Below, in pieces: positions 26,157-35,160 of a stretch of 64,000 nucleotides of DNA. The position numbers and the translations under genes were made by a program. Each line of letters begins with the position of its first letter. Position 1 is the first letter of the stretch. The stretch is from Streptomyces sp. SUK 48. GTDB taxonomy: Bacteria; Actinomycetota; Actinomycetes; Streptomycetales; Streptomycetaceae. The stretch lies in assembly GCF_009650765.1 (NCBI RefSeq), contig NZ_CP045740.1, positions 7,664,001 to 7,728,000 on the forward strand. Reading direction: 5' to 3'. The notes beneath the pieces are model-generated. The model ran no database searches and was not told the origin of the DNA. It saw only the letters and a list, made by a program, of their open reading frames with translations.

Positions 26157-26202
26157 GGCCGGGCGGCACGAGGACCGACACGCGCCGAGGAGGGCGCGGC
26201 GG

Positions 26203-27291
26203 TCAGGCCACGCGCGGGGTGAGGACCGTACGGTCGAACGGACCGCCGTGCGCGGCCGCGTACGCGAGGGCGTCGTTCACGGCGTCGAGCGGGAAGGTCC
26301 GGATCCGGTCGGCGGACAGGTCGAGCGTGCCGGACGCGACGAGCCGGATCAGCCCGACGTTCGCCGTGCGCGGGGCGAGCCACTGGCCGCGCACGGTCAC
26401 GGAGTTGCGCATGAGCCATGGGTAGGGAAGGGCGAGGTCCGCGCCGCCGAGCATGCCGACGCCGCCCATGAGGACGACGCGGCCGTACTCGTGGACCGTC
26501 ATGGCCGCCGCCCGCGTCACCGCACTGGGCGCGGCGGGCGGGAGCAGGTCGATCACCACGTCGATCGGGCCCCCCGCGGCCGTGGTCATGGCCGCGCGGT
26601 CGGTGTCCTCGTCGCCGGTCAGTCCGACCGTCCGCACGCGCCGCCCGAACCGGTCCGAGAGGAGGCCGAGCGCGTCCCGGTCACGGCCCGGCGCGACCAC
26701 GCGGCCCGCCCCCATGGCGAGCGCCATGGCGACCGCGGCGCTGCCGAGGTTGCCGGTGGACCCGCTGACGAGCACCGTCTCCCCGGCTTGCAGGCCCGCC
26801 GCCAGCAGCCCCCCGTAGGGGATGGCGTAGACGACGAGGGAGGACCAGCGGGCCGGGTCGTCCCGGGCCTCGGGTGGCAGGGGATGGACGTTCTCCGTGG
26901 GCACCCGCATGCGTTCGGCGAACGATCCGTCGGGCAGATGGCGGGCGAGCCGGGCGCCGCCCTCGCCCCGGGAACTCAGGCCCTGAAGCATGATGTCGGG
27001 AGTCAGCGCGTCGTCGCGGGCACGCACCGTCGGATCGCACCACACCAGATCGCCGACGCGCAGCCGGGTGGCGTCCGGTCCGGCACGGACGACGCGCCCC
27101 ACACCACCGGGGCCCGGCACCACGGGGGGTTCGAGCGGATAGTTCCGCCGGCCGCTGAACACCTCCCCGGTGTACGGCAGGACACAGGTGGCCAGGACCT
27201 CGACCACCACTTCTCCGCCGCAGGCTTCGGGCTCGGGCACCTTCCGCACGGTCAGCGGGGCACCGAACCCGGTCAGAACTGCTGCGCGCAT
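26203..27291 (-). CDS. Medium-chain dehydrogenase/reductase (alcohol dehydrogenase-like)
   Basis: 362 residues from ATG 27291. The MDR fold is recognised by VPGPGGVGRVVRAGPDATRL and DLVWCDP in the catalytic domain, and by the nucleotide loop VSGSTGNLGSAAVAMALAMG near residue 185. The catalytic zinc ligands of classical ADH are not conserved; the expected Cys-His pair is absent, so it is more like quinone oxidoreductase or a zinc-free reductase. It is divergent from a LysR gene with a dyad at the regulator start, which suggests local regulation. Substrate unknown. Confidence 0.85.
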   Translation of the reverse strand: MRAAVLTGFGAPLTVRKVPEPEACGGEVVVEVLATCVLPYTGEVFSGRRNYPLEPPVVPGPGGVGRVVRAGPDATRLRVGDLVWCDPTVRARDDALTPDIMLQGLSSRGEGGARLARHLPDGSFAERMRVPTENVHPLPPEARDDPARWSSLVVYAIPYGGLLAAGLQAGETVLVSGSTGNLGSAAVAMALAMGAGRVVAPGRDRDALGLLSDRFGRRVRTVGLTGDEDTDRAAMTTAAGGPIDVVIDLLPPAAPSAVTRAAAMTVHEYGRVVLMGGVGMLGGADLALPYPWLMRNSVTVRGQWLAPRTANVGLIRLVASGTLDLSADRIRTFPLDAVNDALAYAAAHGGPFDRTVLTPRVA

Positions 27292-27370
27292 CCGCGGCCT
27301 CCTTGATCGCCTGACCCCGAGGCTAGGAGCGCGCGGGACATGCGCCAAGCGACGATCTCGCACATCTGGT

Positions 27371-27385
27371 ATGCGTAGTGCGCAT
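27371..27385. promoter_or_regulatory. LysR-type T-N11-A box
   Basis: ATGCG-TAGTG-CGCAT overlaps the LysR start codon at 27384. It has perfect 5-bp arms and the T-N11-A pattern typical of LysR binding sites, between the divergent genes. Confidence 0.55.
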
Positions 27386-28277
27386 GGACTTCTCCAGCAC
27401 GGCTCTACGGGTTCTGCGGCAGGTCGCCGACTCGGGGAGCTTCACCGCGGCCGCCGCCCAGCTCGGCTACACCCAGTCGGCGATCTCCCGCCAGGCGGCA
27501 GCCCTCGAACGGACGGCGGGCGCCGCCCTGTTCGAGCGCCGCCCCGACGGGGTGCGGCTCACTCCCGCGGGCCTGACCCTGCTGCGGCACGCGCGGACGA
27601 TCCTGGACTCCGTCGCGGCGGCCGAGCGGGAACTCACCGGCCCCGCCGCGCCGACGGCACCGGTGCGGCTGGGGCTGTTCCCCAGCGCGGGCGCGGTGAT
27701 CCTGCCCGGTGTGCTCACCCGGCTCGCGGCGGCGGCCCCGCAGGTCACCGTCACGACCCGCGAGGGCACCACGCCCGCCCTGCTCCGGGCCCTGCGCGCG
27801 GGCTCGATCGACATCGCCGTACTGACGTCCCGCCCACCGCACCGGCCCTCGGACGGCGAGTCGCCCCGGCTGCACATCGCCCCCGTCGAGGACACCGAAC
27901 TGCTGCTCGGGGCGTCGGCCACCGGGCAGTTCTCCGGCCGTGGCGAGGTGCACGTCGACGAACTCGCGGACGCTCCCTGGATCGCCGCCCCGTCCACGGG
28001 CGCCGAACCCCTGCTCGGCGTCTGGCCAGGACTGCCCGGACGGCCCCGGATCGTCCACACCACACGGGACTGGCTGACGAAACTCCGGCTGGTCGCGGGC
28101 GGTTTCGGTGTGACGACGATCCCGTCCCGCATGGCCACCGTGCTGCCGCCCGGCGTGAGCCTGCTCCGCGTGGAGGGGGTGCCCACCGAGGTCCGCCGGA
28201 TCCTCACGGCCCGGCTCCCCGGCCGACCGGGACCGGGGATCGCCGCCGTCCTGCGCGCGATCACCTCGGCGGTGTGA
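27384..28277 (+). CDS. LysR-family transcriptional regulator
   Basis: 297 residues. The N-terminal HTH is typical: RVLRQVADSGSFTAAAAQLG, YTQSAISRQAAALERTAGA. The effector domain follows from residue 95 (VRLGLFPSAGAVILPGVLTR) to the end. The start is ATG 27384 (GTG 27378 in frame). It is divergent from the MDR dehydrogenase, which is the likely target. Length is normal for the family, and no lesion is seen. Confidence 0.9.
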   Translation: MDFSSTALRVLRQVADSGSFTAAAAQLGYTQSAISRQAAALERTAGAALFERRPDGVRLTPAGLTLLRHARTILDSVAAAERELTGPAAPTAPVRLGLFPSAGAVILPGVLTRLAAAAPQVTVTTREGTTPALLRALRAGSIDIAVLTSRPPHRPSDGESPRLHIAPVEDTELLLGASATGQFSGRGEVHVDELADAPWIAAPSTGAEPLLGVWPGLPGRPRIVHTTRDWLTKLRLVAGGFGVTTIPSRMATVLPPGVSLLRVEGVPTEVRRILTARLPGRPGPGIAAVLRAITSAV

Positions 28278-28946
28278 TCCAGGGCGCCGCCCCGGCGGGA
28301 ACGCCGGTCGGGACAGCGCCGGTCGCGCCTCTGCCCCGACGTGGGCCGGAGACGGGCGCGCGGTCACTCGGGGTCGTGGCCGGCCCGCACGCCCGCCACC
28401 GCGCAGACGTGCAGGGCGGCGACGAGGGCGGCCGGTGGCGCGGTTGACGAGCCGGTGGCGGAGCGCGCCGCGGTTGGCGAGGACGGGACCGGGGCGCGGC
28501 GACGAAGAACCAGAAGGTCTGGGCCATGGTGGACAGAGTCGCCGCCACCTGGTCGTGATCGCTGCCACGGGGGCGCAGAGCACCCCGGACAGCGTCTGTC
28601 CCGCACCGAATCCGACGCCGAGCACGGCCGCTCGGACCACCGAGATGGCACTCGGGCGCGGGCAGCAGCCCGGCCGGACCGGCGACGCGCGACCTGTCCG
28701 GAACCCCGGCCGCGCTGTGGGCCGGCGGCTGTCGTCTCGCCGGGAACCGATGGCGCCCGCGCGGGCGCGTGCACCGGAGTGTGGACCGCCACCGAGGCCG
28801 CCGGGACCGCGCTCGGCCCCTCCGACCACTCCACGGTGCTCGCCCTCGGCGGCTTCGTGTCCACCACCGGGGGGGCCGCTCCGTGCGGCAGTGCCACGCC
28901 GCGCACCCGGGACCGCCGCTGGGGATCACCGTCGTCCCGGCCGTGT
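28278..28946. pseudogene. Decayed region with fragments of membrane proteins on both strands
   Basis: No intact gene is present. The plus strand from about 28765 reads GVWTATEAAGTALGPS ... STVLALGGFVSTTGG and, after a shift, GITVVPAVFMAVMRACR ending at 28975. This resembles the end of a GPH/MelB-like MFS transporter. The minus strand contains SVVRAAVLGVGFGAGQTLSG (about 28655-28590), ATLSTMAQTFWFFVAA (about 28550-28495) and AALVAALHVCAVAGVRAGHD (28430-28365) in different frames. The mixture of hydrophobic pieces on opposite strands suggests deletion and possibly inversion of one or two transporter genes. Exact boundaries cannot be set by eye. Confidence 0.5.
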
Positions 28947-29870
28947 TCATGGCGGTGATGAGGGCATGCCGATGACGACGCGGCCCGGATCGCCGCCGGC
29001 GGTGCTCCGGGGTGGGGCCGACGCCGGTATCCGCTCCAGCACCCCGCCCGCGAAGACGTCGTACAGCGGCAGCGTCTCCAGATGGACGTAGCCGATGTGG
29101 CAGTCGCAGACCGCGAGCGGACAGGCCCGGGGCCGCAGCGCTCGCCGGTACGAGCCGTCGTAGAGGTTTCCCAGCTCCGCGCGGACGAAGTGGCAGCGGC
29201 GTACCGTGCCCTCGCCGTCCACCGAGATGACCGACTCCCCGGTACGGCAGGGCAGGCCCGCGCTGCGGTGCGGATGGCGGCTGTACGGGAAGAGCGGGTC
29301 CAGCGCGGTCCACTCGGCCGCCTCGGCGTCGGTGTACGTGTGCCCCTCGGCGGCGTTGATCCACAAGTAGACCCGCTCGGGCAGCTCGGCGCGCAACCGC
29401 CGGGCGTGCTCCAGGTGTTCGGGCAGACCGACCACGCCGACACTGTGCCGGACCCCGCCCGCCGCCAGGTCGTGGCACTTGGCGAGGAAGCGGTCGTACG
29501 GCGTCTGCCCCGGGTGGTACGTGCACCACAGCGCGAGTGTGTCCAGGTCGGCGGCCGCCAACCAGTCGGTGCGGCAGCTGAGGTTGGTCTGGATCGCCAC
29601 CCTGCGGATGTGCGGCAACCGGCTCAGCTCCACGAGCGCCCGCCGGTACCAGGACCGCACCAGGCCCTCACCCCACGGCGTGAACAGCAGCGAGAGCCGG
29701 TCGCCCCGCTGCGCGGCCGCCCATGCGGCGAACCGCTCCAGCGCGGCCCGGTCGGCCGTCAGTTGGGCGCGGCTGTCACGCCGCTTGGCGAACGGGCAGT
29801 ACGGGCAGTCGTAGTCGCACGACGCCAGCGGGCCCCGGTAGAGAATTGTCAGATCCACGCGTGCCGTCAC
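28947..29870 (-). CDS. STM4011-family radical SAM protein
   Basis: 307 residues. The iron-sulfur motif near the N-terminus is CDYDCPYC (C-x3-C-x2-C, residues 18-25), and LFTPWGEGLVRSWYRRALVE and AIQTNLSCRTDWL are barrel strands of a radical SAM core. Near the C-terminus Cys residues (CHFVRAELGNLYDG, then ACPLAVCDCHIGY) could hold an auxiliary cluster. GTG 29870 overlaps the preceding gene's TGA by GTGA. The family is named after a Salmonella locus tag and has no assigned reaction. It is the last gene of the STM4015-4011 operon. Radical chemistry on a peptide or protein partner is inference. Confidence 0.85.
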   Translation of the reverse strand: MTARVDLTILYRGPLASCDYDCPYCPFAKRRDSRAQLTADRAALERFAAWAAAQRGDRLSLLFTPWGEGLVRSWYRRALVELSRLPHIRRVAIQTNLSCRTDWLAAADLDTLALWCTYHPGQTPYDRFLAKCHDLAAGGVRHSVGVVGLPEHLEHARRLRAELPERVYLWINAAEGHTYTDAEAAEWTALDPLFPYSRHPHRSAGLPCRTGESVISVDGEGTVRRCHFVRAELGNLYDGSYRRALRPRACPLAVCDCHIGYVHLETLPLYDVFAGGVLERIPASAPPRSTAGGDPGRVVIGMPSSPP

Positions 29871-31249
29871 TTCACCTCGTACGCGGCCATCCGCGCCCGC
29901 ACGGCCGCGGAGAACAGCTCGGGACCCACCGCGTCCGAATGCGCGAGCCCCTCGGGGCTCAGTCGCAGCAGTCCGGGGCCCGCCGAGCCGTCCAGCCAGC
30001 CCCGCTCGGCGAACCGGTCCAGCTCGGCCGCGAAGTCGTCGCCGGGCGCGCTGCCGAACCGCTCCCGGTACCCGGCCACCCGCATGCCCTCGGCCTGGAG
30101 CAGCGACTGGAGCAGATGGCGGCGGCGCGCCTCGTCCCCGGTCATCTCCCAGCCGAAGTCCGCGTGCCGGAAAGCGTCGGCGGAGCGGCCGGTGTAGGCG
30201 TCGATGATCCCGCGTATGCGGTGCATGTCCACCGCGTAGTCGAACGAGTAGTGCAGCCGGGAGGTGTACGACCGCGCGCCGCAGCCGAGACCCACCATGC
30301 CGTCCGTCTGGCACGCGTAGTCGCCCGCGCCGGTGTCCGGGGCGTCCGCGCGGCGGAACATGCGCATCGACACCTGCTCATAGCCGTGGGCGAGCAGATG
30401 GTCCCGGCCGTGCCGGTACAGCCGCAGCCGCTGCTCGTCCCACTCGGCGTCGGCGGACACCGCCCGGTCGGCGTCGGCGGACAGCGCCCGCTCGCGCTGC
30501 CGGCCGAGACCGGTGCGTGGGCGCACATAAAGGGGATACAGATACAGCTCCTCCGGCCGCCAGGCGAGGGCCGCGTCCAGGGAACGGGTGAAGGACTCCT
30601 CGGTCTGGCCGTCGATGCCGTAGATCAGATCGATGTTGAGGACCGGGATGCCCACCGCGCGGACCCGGGCGAGCGCCGCCTCCACGTCCGCCCGCCGCTG
30701 CGGCCGTACGGCCGTGCGGGCCTCCGCGTCGACGAAGCTCTGCACGCCCAGGCTCAGCCGGGTGGTGCCCCGCTCGGCCAGCACCGCCAGCCGGTCGGCA
30801 CTCGCGGTGGCGGGCGATGCCTCCACGGACAGCGGGATCGCGGCCAGATCGGCGCCCAGTCCGTGCTCGGCCAGATCGCACAGCCGCTCCAGCTCGGCCG
30901 CCTCCAGGAAGGTCGGAGTGCCGCCGCCGAAGGCCGCGTTCGCGAACCGGGCCCCCTCGCCCAGCGCCTCGCGCACCGCCGACGCCTGCCGCTCCAGCGC
31001 GTCCAGATAGGCCCCGGTCAGGCCGTCCGGCGCGCCGATCCGGGTGAAGAGGTTGCAGAAACCGCAGCGCACCTCGCAGAACGGGATGTGGAAGTAGAGC
31101 GACAGGGCGCCCTTCGGCTCGTCCGCCCACAGGTCGCGCAGCGACGCCTGCGCACGGGGCAGCGGGCGGTAGGCCGTCTTGTGCGGATAGGCGTAGACGT
31201 ACTGCTGGTACGGGCGGACGGCGGTGGCCGTCGCGGTGGCGCTGGTCAT
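29867..31249 (-). CDS. STM4012-family radical SAM protein (HemN-like)
   Basis: 460 residues with a HemN-like radical SAM domain. The cluster motif HIPFCEVRCGFCNLF (C-x3-C-x2-C) lies near residue 55, then FGGGTPTFLEAAELERL near 108 and LSLGVQSFVDAEARTAVRPQ near 165. The C-terminal HemN-like winged region is present (GLGCGARSYTSRLHYSF, then RLSPEGLAHSDAV). It is not in a haem context, so its substrate is not coproporphyrinogen by default. Both ends overlap neighbours: its ATG lies in the stop of the STM4013 gene and its stop in the start of the STM4011 gene. This implies strict translational coupling and probably one complex. Confidence 0.88.
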   Translation of the reverse strand: MTSATATATAVRPYQQYVYAYPHKTAYRPLPRAQASLRDLWADEPKGALSLYFHIPFCEVRCGFCNLFTRIGAPDGLTGAYLDALERQASAVREALGEGARFANAAFGGGTPTFLEAAELERLCDLAEHGLGADLAAIPLSVEASPATASADRLAVLAERGTTRLSLGVQSFVDAEARTAVRPQRRADVEAALARVRAVGIPVLNIDLIYGIDGQTEESFTRSLDAALAWRPEELYLYPLYVRPRTGLGRQRERALSADADRAVSADAEWDEQRLRLYRHGRDHLLAHGYEQVSMRMFRRADAPDTGAGDYACQTDGMVGLGCGARSYTSRLHYSFDYAVDMHRIRGIIDAYTGRSADAFRHADFGWEMTGDEARRRHLLQSLLQAEGMRVAGYRERFGSAPGDDFAAELDRFAERGWLDGSAGPGLLRLSPEGLAHSDAVGPELFSAAVRARMAAYEVK

Positions 31250-32070
31250 CGGGCCTCGTCGACGAAGAAGTGGGCGTAGGGGACGGTCCAGACGACGTCA
31301 TGGCCGATGCGGTGGCCCGTGTAGCCGTCCTCGCCGTAGGCGGTGCCGTGGTCGGAGCAGACGATCGCGAGGCACGGGCGGCGCGCGGAGGCGGCGGCCA
31401 GGAGACGGCCCATGTGCCGGTCCACGTACTCCAGGGCGGCGGCGTGGGACTCCCGGGTGTCACCCGCCTCCCGGGTGGCGCCGGACAGATGGAACCAGTT
31501 GGGCTGGTGCAGCGCCGCCACGTTCACGAAGAGGAACAGCGGCTGGTCCGCGGGGAGATCGGCGACGACCTTCTCGGCGCACGCCACCTGGGCCTCGAAC
31601 GAGGTGGGGGAGGCCACCCCGAACTCCGGCTCCCAGTGGCTCTCCTGGAACATTCCCGGCAGCACCGAGCCCAGCGGGCCCCGCTTGTTGAAGAAGCCCA
31701 CCCCGCCGACGCACACCGTGCGGTAGCCCTCGGCGGCCAGACCCGAGACCAGGTCGGGCGTGTCGTAGACGAAGGTGCCCGGCGCGGTGCTCTCGCTGCC
31801 CGCGAAACGGGCGGCGAACAGCCGCGGATGCGGACCCGGCGCGGCCGGCGTCGGCAGGAAACCCGCGAACATCGCCTGATGGGAGGCGTAGGTGAAACTG
31901 CCCGGCGCGTGCCGTCGCTCCCAGGTGCCGCCCGGCAGATGGCGCGCCAGATTCGGGATGCGCCCGGCCGCCGCCAGCTCCTGCGCCACGTCGTAGCGCA
32001 GGGTGTCGAGCGTGACCAGCAGCAGATCGTGGCTGCCCACGATCTCGGTCATGTCAAGCGGGGATGTCAT
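31246..32070 (-). CDS. STM4013-family sulfatase/phosphatase-like hydrolase
   Basis: 274 residues from ATG 32070, eight bases after GAGGAG. The alkaline-phosphatase superfamily fold is visible: metal-binding LLLVTLDTLRYDV near residue 17, the nucleophile region FTYASHQAMFAGFLP near 60 (Thr/Ser), and the second metal set CSDHGTAYGEDGYTGHRIGH near 245-264. It would hydrolyse a phosphate or sulfate ester, or transfer such a group. No signal peptide, so it is cytoplasmic like its partners. The start overlaps the end of the ATP-grasp gene by 17 bases. Family function unknown. Confidence 0.85.
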   Translation of the reverse strand: MTSPLDMTEIVGSHDLLLVTLDTLRYDVAQELAAAGRIPNLARHLPGGTWERRHAPGSFTYASHQAMFAGFLPTPAAPGPHPRLFAARFAGSESTAPGTFVYDTPDLVSGLAAEGYRTVCVGGVGFFNKRGPLGSVLPGMFQESHWEPEFGVASPTSFEAQVACAEKVVADLPADQPLFLFVNVAALHQPNWFHLSGATREAGDTRESHAAALEYVDRHMGRLLAAASARRPCLAIVCSDHGTAYGEDGYTGHRIGHDVVWTVPYAHFFVDEAR

Positions 32071-33211
32071 GGTGGTGCTCCTCGTGTTCCGGCCGCCGGA
32101 CGGCGGTCCGGGCCGCGGCGACCTGCGCGGCGTAGGTGTCCAGGTGTTCGGCGCCGCTGCCGGGGAGACCGGTCAGCCGGGGGAGCAGGTCCCCGAAGGC
32201 GTTCACCTCGCCGACGGTGAAGCGGCGCCATCCGGTGGCGGGCAGGATGTCCACGCCGACGCACAGCGTGCCGGGGAAGCACGCGGCCGCCCGCTCGGCC
32301 ACCTCGAGGACGTCGGCGAACTCGCCGCCCGCGGCCCGGATCGCCGCGCGGACCGCGGCCAGATCGCCCCGGGCGCCCCCGAGATGCAGATTGGTCATGG
32401 GGTGCCGGCTGGTCCGTACGACGGCGTGCGTGGCGCGGCCAGCGACCACGACCACCCGCAGATCGGCCGCCCGGCCGTCCCGCATGGCCTTCGGCAGCCA
32501 CCGCTCCACATGGACGCCGTCCGGGACCAGCGCGTCGACCAGGGCGGCGACCTCACACTCCGAGGTGTAGTCGCGCACCCGCAGCGAGTTGTACAGCCGG
32601 CCGTCCTCGGTCCGCTCCACGGACGTCGTCGCCTTGACCCGCCCCGGGCCCGCCACCGACAGCGCCACGACACCGGAGGCCGACGAGCCATGGGCCGCCT
32701 TCACGAACGCCCGTGAGAAGCGGGCCTCCTTGAGCTGCCGGCGAAGCCCGTCCCAGCCGTCGACCGGTCCGGTCAGCGCGGGCGGTACCGGGACGCCGGC
32801 GGCGGCGAGCCGGGCATGGCAGCGCCGCTTGTCGAACATCACGGCGATCTCCTCCGGGTCAGCGCTCGTCACCGCGCCCGCGTGGAGTGCCGCTCGCGTC
32901 AACTCCCGCACCACGGAGGTGAAACGGCGGTACCAGAGCGCCGTGCCCTCGACCCGGGTCGGCTCATCGACGCCCCGCAGGAGCAGGTCGACCTCGGCGT
33001 TCTCACCTGGGGAGTCGATCCGCACCCGCTCACCCGGCGCGAACTCGTACCGCCCGCGCAGCACATCGCCCCAGGCGAGCACGCGCGGGGCCGGATGCCC
33101 CGCGGTGCGTACGGCGTCGGCGAACAGGGTGGTCCGGCGGTTCTCGGGGTTGCCGACGACGGCGAACCGGAGGCCCGCGCCGGGTGCCGGTTCACTCGGA
33201 GACGGCCACAT
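32054..33211 (-). CDS. STM4014-family ATP-grasp protein
   Basis: 385 residues from ATG 33211 with GACGAGGAG upstream. The ATP-grasp features are a flexible lysine strand AFVKAAHGSSASGVVAL (near 190), VERWLPKAMRDGRAADLRVV (near 262) and the metal-binding end VGVDILPATG ... VGEVNAFGD (near 335-352). The last block has the Asn/Asp/Glu arrangement of ligases such as RimK. These enzymes join a carboxylate to an amine through acyl-phosphate. The N-terminal part begins like a pre-ATP-grasp fold (LRFAVVGNPENRRTTLFADA). Overlaps both neighbours. Peptide-bond formation on a partner is the natural but unproved inference. Confidence 0.82.
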   Translation of the reverse strand: MWPSPSEPAPGAGLRFAVVGNPENRRTTLFADAVRTAGHPAPRVLAWGDVLRGRYEFAPGERVRIDSPGENAEVDLLLRGVDEPTRVEGTALWYRRFTSVVRELTRAALHAGAVTSADPEEIAVMFDKRRCHARLAAAGVPVPPALTGPVDGWDGLRRQLKEARFSRAFVKAAHGSSASGVVALSVAGPGRVKATTSVERTEDGRLYNSLRVRDYTSECEVAALVDALVPDGVHVERWLPKAMRDGRAADLRVVVVAGRATHAVVRTSRHPMTNLHLGGARGDLAAVRAAIRAAGGEFADVLEVAERAAACFPGTLCVGVDILPATGWRRFTVGEVNAFGDLLPRLTGLPGSGAEHLDTYAAQVAAARTAVRRPEHEEHHHDIPA

Positions 33212-34157
33212 AGCGCCACTCCTCGTCCCGCCGGCGATGCGGCTCCTGACGCCCCGACAGGTCCACCTCGGTCCCGGCGGAGCCGACGGCCGCCTCGATC
33301 CGCTCGGCCATGGAGTCACCGAGGAAGTGGTGATGCAGGTCGAGCCGCTTGAGATGGGTGAGCGGCTGGCCGCGCAGCAGGGCCTCGCCGCCGGCGTCGG
33401 TGAGGATACCCATGGACAGGTTCAGCGACTCCAGCTGGGCCACGACCGGCGCGGCGGCGATCGCGGCCGCGATCTCGTCCTGCACCTCGCTGTCCTGGAG
33501 GCCGAGATGGCGCAGCGCCGGGAAACGGCCCCCGGCGAGGACGGGCGCGAGGTCGGCCACCGTCGCGTCGCCACCGTACGCCGCCACCCCGAGCCACAGC
33601 TCCAGCCGCTCCAGGGCGGGCAGTTCGCAGGCGCCGACCGCCCGCACCACCTGTCCGGGCAGGCCGCCCGACTCGAACCGCAGCACACGCAGCGCCTCGT
33701 GCCGTACCGGCCGCAGCGACAGGGGCTCCTCGCCGAGCCCCTGCGAGTCGCCGCCGCGCACGCCCAGCTCCTCCAGCAGCGGGAACGTCTCCAGGACCGG
33801 GGTGACGTCGGTGAGCTGGAGCCAGGAGATCTCGCACTCCTCGCCGGTGACATCGGCGAGGAACAGGGCGCGCAGCGCGGGGAAGCGCCCGGCATCGGCC
33901 AGGATCAGCTCCAGCACCGGACGCAGTTCGCTGTACTCGTCCTCCCACCAGGGCCCGATGACGAGCGCCCGGACCTCCGCGCTCGGCACCCGCTCCGTGA
34001 AGCTCCGCCATACCTCGGGGAAGGGGATGTCCCCGGCCTCGAAGCAGTCCAGGCGCCAGGCCACGTCACCCGCGGCCGGAAGCGGCTCCCCGCCCGGCTC
34101 CGGCAGGGTGAAGACCGGCAGTCCGTGAAAGGTCTCGAAGTGTTCGGCGAAGGTCAT
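33192..34157 (-). CDS. STM4015-family leucine-rich-repeat protein, copy 1
   Basis: 321 residues. A conserved N-terminal domain (MTFAEHFETFHGLPVFTL, then VRALVIGPWWEDEYSELRPV) is followed from about residue 95 by leucine-rich repeats: ALRALFLADVTGEECEISWL, LLEELGVRGGDSQGL, ALRVLRFESGGLPG, ALERLELWLGVAAYGGDATV, ALRHLGLQDSEVQDEIAAAI, LESLNLSMGILTDAGGEALL, LKRLDLHHHFLGDSMAERIE. LRRs bind proteins, so this may be the scaffold or substrate carrier of the operon. It starts seven bases after the stop of its paralogue and overlaps the ATP-grasp gene by 20 bases. The last residues are charged (HRRRDEEWRYVAVSE). Confidence 0.85.
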   Translation of the reverse strand: MTFAEHFETFHGLPVFTLPEPGGEPLPAAGDVAWRLDCFEAGDIPFPEVWRSFTERVPSAEVRALVIGPWWEDEYSELRPVLELILADAGRFPALRALFLADVTGEECEISWLQLTDVTPVLETFPLLEELGVRGGDSQGLGEEPLSLRPVRHEALRVLRFESGGLPGQVVRAVGACELPALERLELWLGVAAYGGDATVADLAPVLAGGRFPALRHLGLQDSEVQDEIAAAIAAAPVVAQLESLNLSMGILTDAGGEALLRGQPLTHLKRLDLHHHFLGDSMAERIEAAVGSAGTEVDLSGRQEPHRRRDEEWRYVAVSE

Positions 34158-34164
34158 GTCGGCC

Positions 34165-35115
34165 TCACTCCGCGACCGCGGTGTAGCGGTGCACGACGCC
34201 CTCGTGCTCCCAGGTGTCGCCGGGCTCGGACAGGTCGACCTCGACACCGGACGGCTCCAGCGCCGCCCGGACCCGCTCGGCCACCGCCTCGGTGACATAG
34301 TTGTGGTGCAGGTCGAGCCTGGTCAGATGGGTGAGCGGCTGCCCGCCGAGCAGCGCGGTCATCCCCTCGTCGGTGAGCACGCCCATGGACAGGTCGAGCG
34401 AGGCCAGCTGGGCGACGACCGGGGCGCTCGCGACGGCGGCGGCGATCTCGTCCTGGATCTCGCTGTTGCGCAGGCCGAGATGGCGCAGCGCCGGGAAGCC
34501 GCCCCCGGCGAGCACGGGCGCGAGGTCGGCCACCGTCGCGTCGCCTCCGTACTCCGGCACACCGAGCCACATGTCGAGGTGCTCCAGCGCGGGCAGTTCG
34601 CTGCCGGCGACACCGCGCACGACCTCGCCGGGCAGACCGCCGGCCTCGAACCGGAGGGTGCGCAGGCCCTCATGGCGCACCGCCGGGAAGCGCAGCCCGG
34701 AGCCGCCGCGGATCCCGAGCTCCGCCAACCGCGGATAGGCGGCGAGGACCGGGGTGACATCGGTCTGCTCGATCCAGGAGATCTCCGCCTCCTCCATCTC
34801 CAGGTCACCGATGAACACGGCCCGCAGTCCGGTCAGCCGCTCCCGGTCCTTCACCAGGCGGCTCACGATCAGTTCGGAGTCGTTGTCGTACGCCTCGCCC
34901 CACGGGCCCACGATGATCGCGCGTATCCCGGCCGGATCCACGGCCCCGAGGAAGCGGTCCCACAGTTCCTCGAAGGCGATGTCCGAGTCCCCGTACGGAT
35001 CGACGGCCAGCCGCCATGCCACGGCGCCCGCCTCCGGCAGCTCCCGCTGCGGCTCGGGTTCGAACTCGAAGGCCGGGAGGCCGTGCAGTTCCTTCAGATG
35101 CTCGACGTTCGACAT
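34165..35115 (-). CDS. STM4015-family leucine-rich-repeat protein, copy 2
   Basis: 316 residues, ATG 35115 behind AGGAGG. It is a tandem paralogue of the next gene with the same layout: N-terminal MSNVEHLKELHGLPAFEFEP and IRAIIVGPWGEAYDNDSE, then LRRs such as LRAVFIGDLEMEEAEISWIE, LRTLRFEAGGLPGEVVRGVA and LTRLDLHHNYVTEAVAERVR. The block GGDATVADLAPVLAGG is almost identical in both copies, so the duplication or selection for one shared interaction is strong there. First gene of the operon; the message starts about 40 bases upstream from a promoter of DNA-damage type. Confidence 0.85.
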   Translation of the reverse strand: MSNVEHLKELHGLPAFEFEPEPQRELPEAGAVAWRLAVDPYGDSDIAFEELWDRFLGAVDPAGIRAIIVGPWGEAYDNDSELIVSRLVKDRERLTGLRAVFIGDLEMEEAEISWIEQTDVTPVLAAYPRLAELGIRGGSGLRFPAVRHEGLRTLRFEAGGLPGEVVRGVAGSELPALEHLDMWLGVPEYGGDATVADLAPVLAGGGFPALRHLGLRNSEIQDEIAAAVASAPVVAQLASLDLSMGVLTDEGMTALLGGQPLTHLTRLDLHHNYVTEAVAERVRAALEPSGVEVDLSEPGDTWEHEGVVHRYTAVAE

Positions 35116-35160
35116 GACGCGCTGGCCTCCTGGGACCGTGATCGTGCGGTGGTGGCAAGA

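Noticed and set aside
29867..31249. Oxygen-independent coproporphyrinogen oxidase HemN
   Set aside because: The core is HemN-like, but the gene is embedded by overlaps in the STM4011-4015 set and matches the STM4012 type rather than a haem gene.
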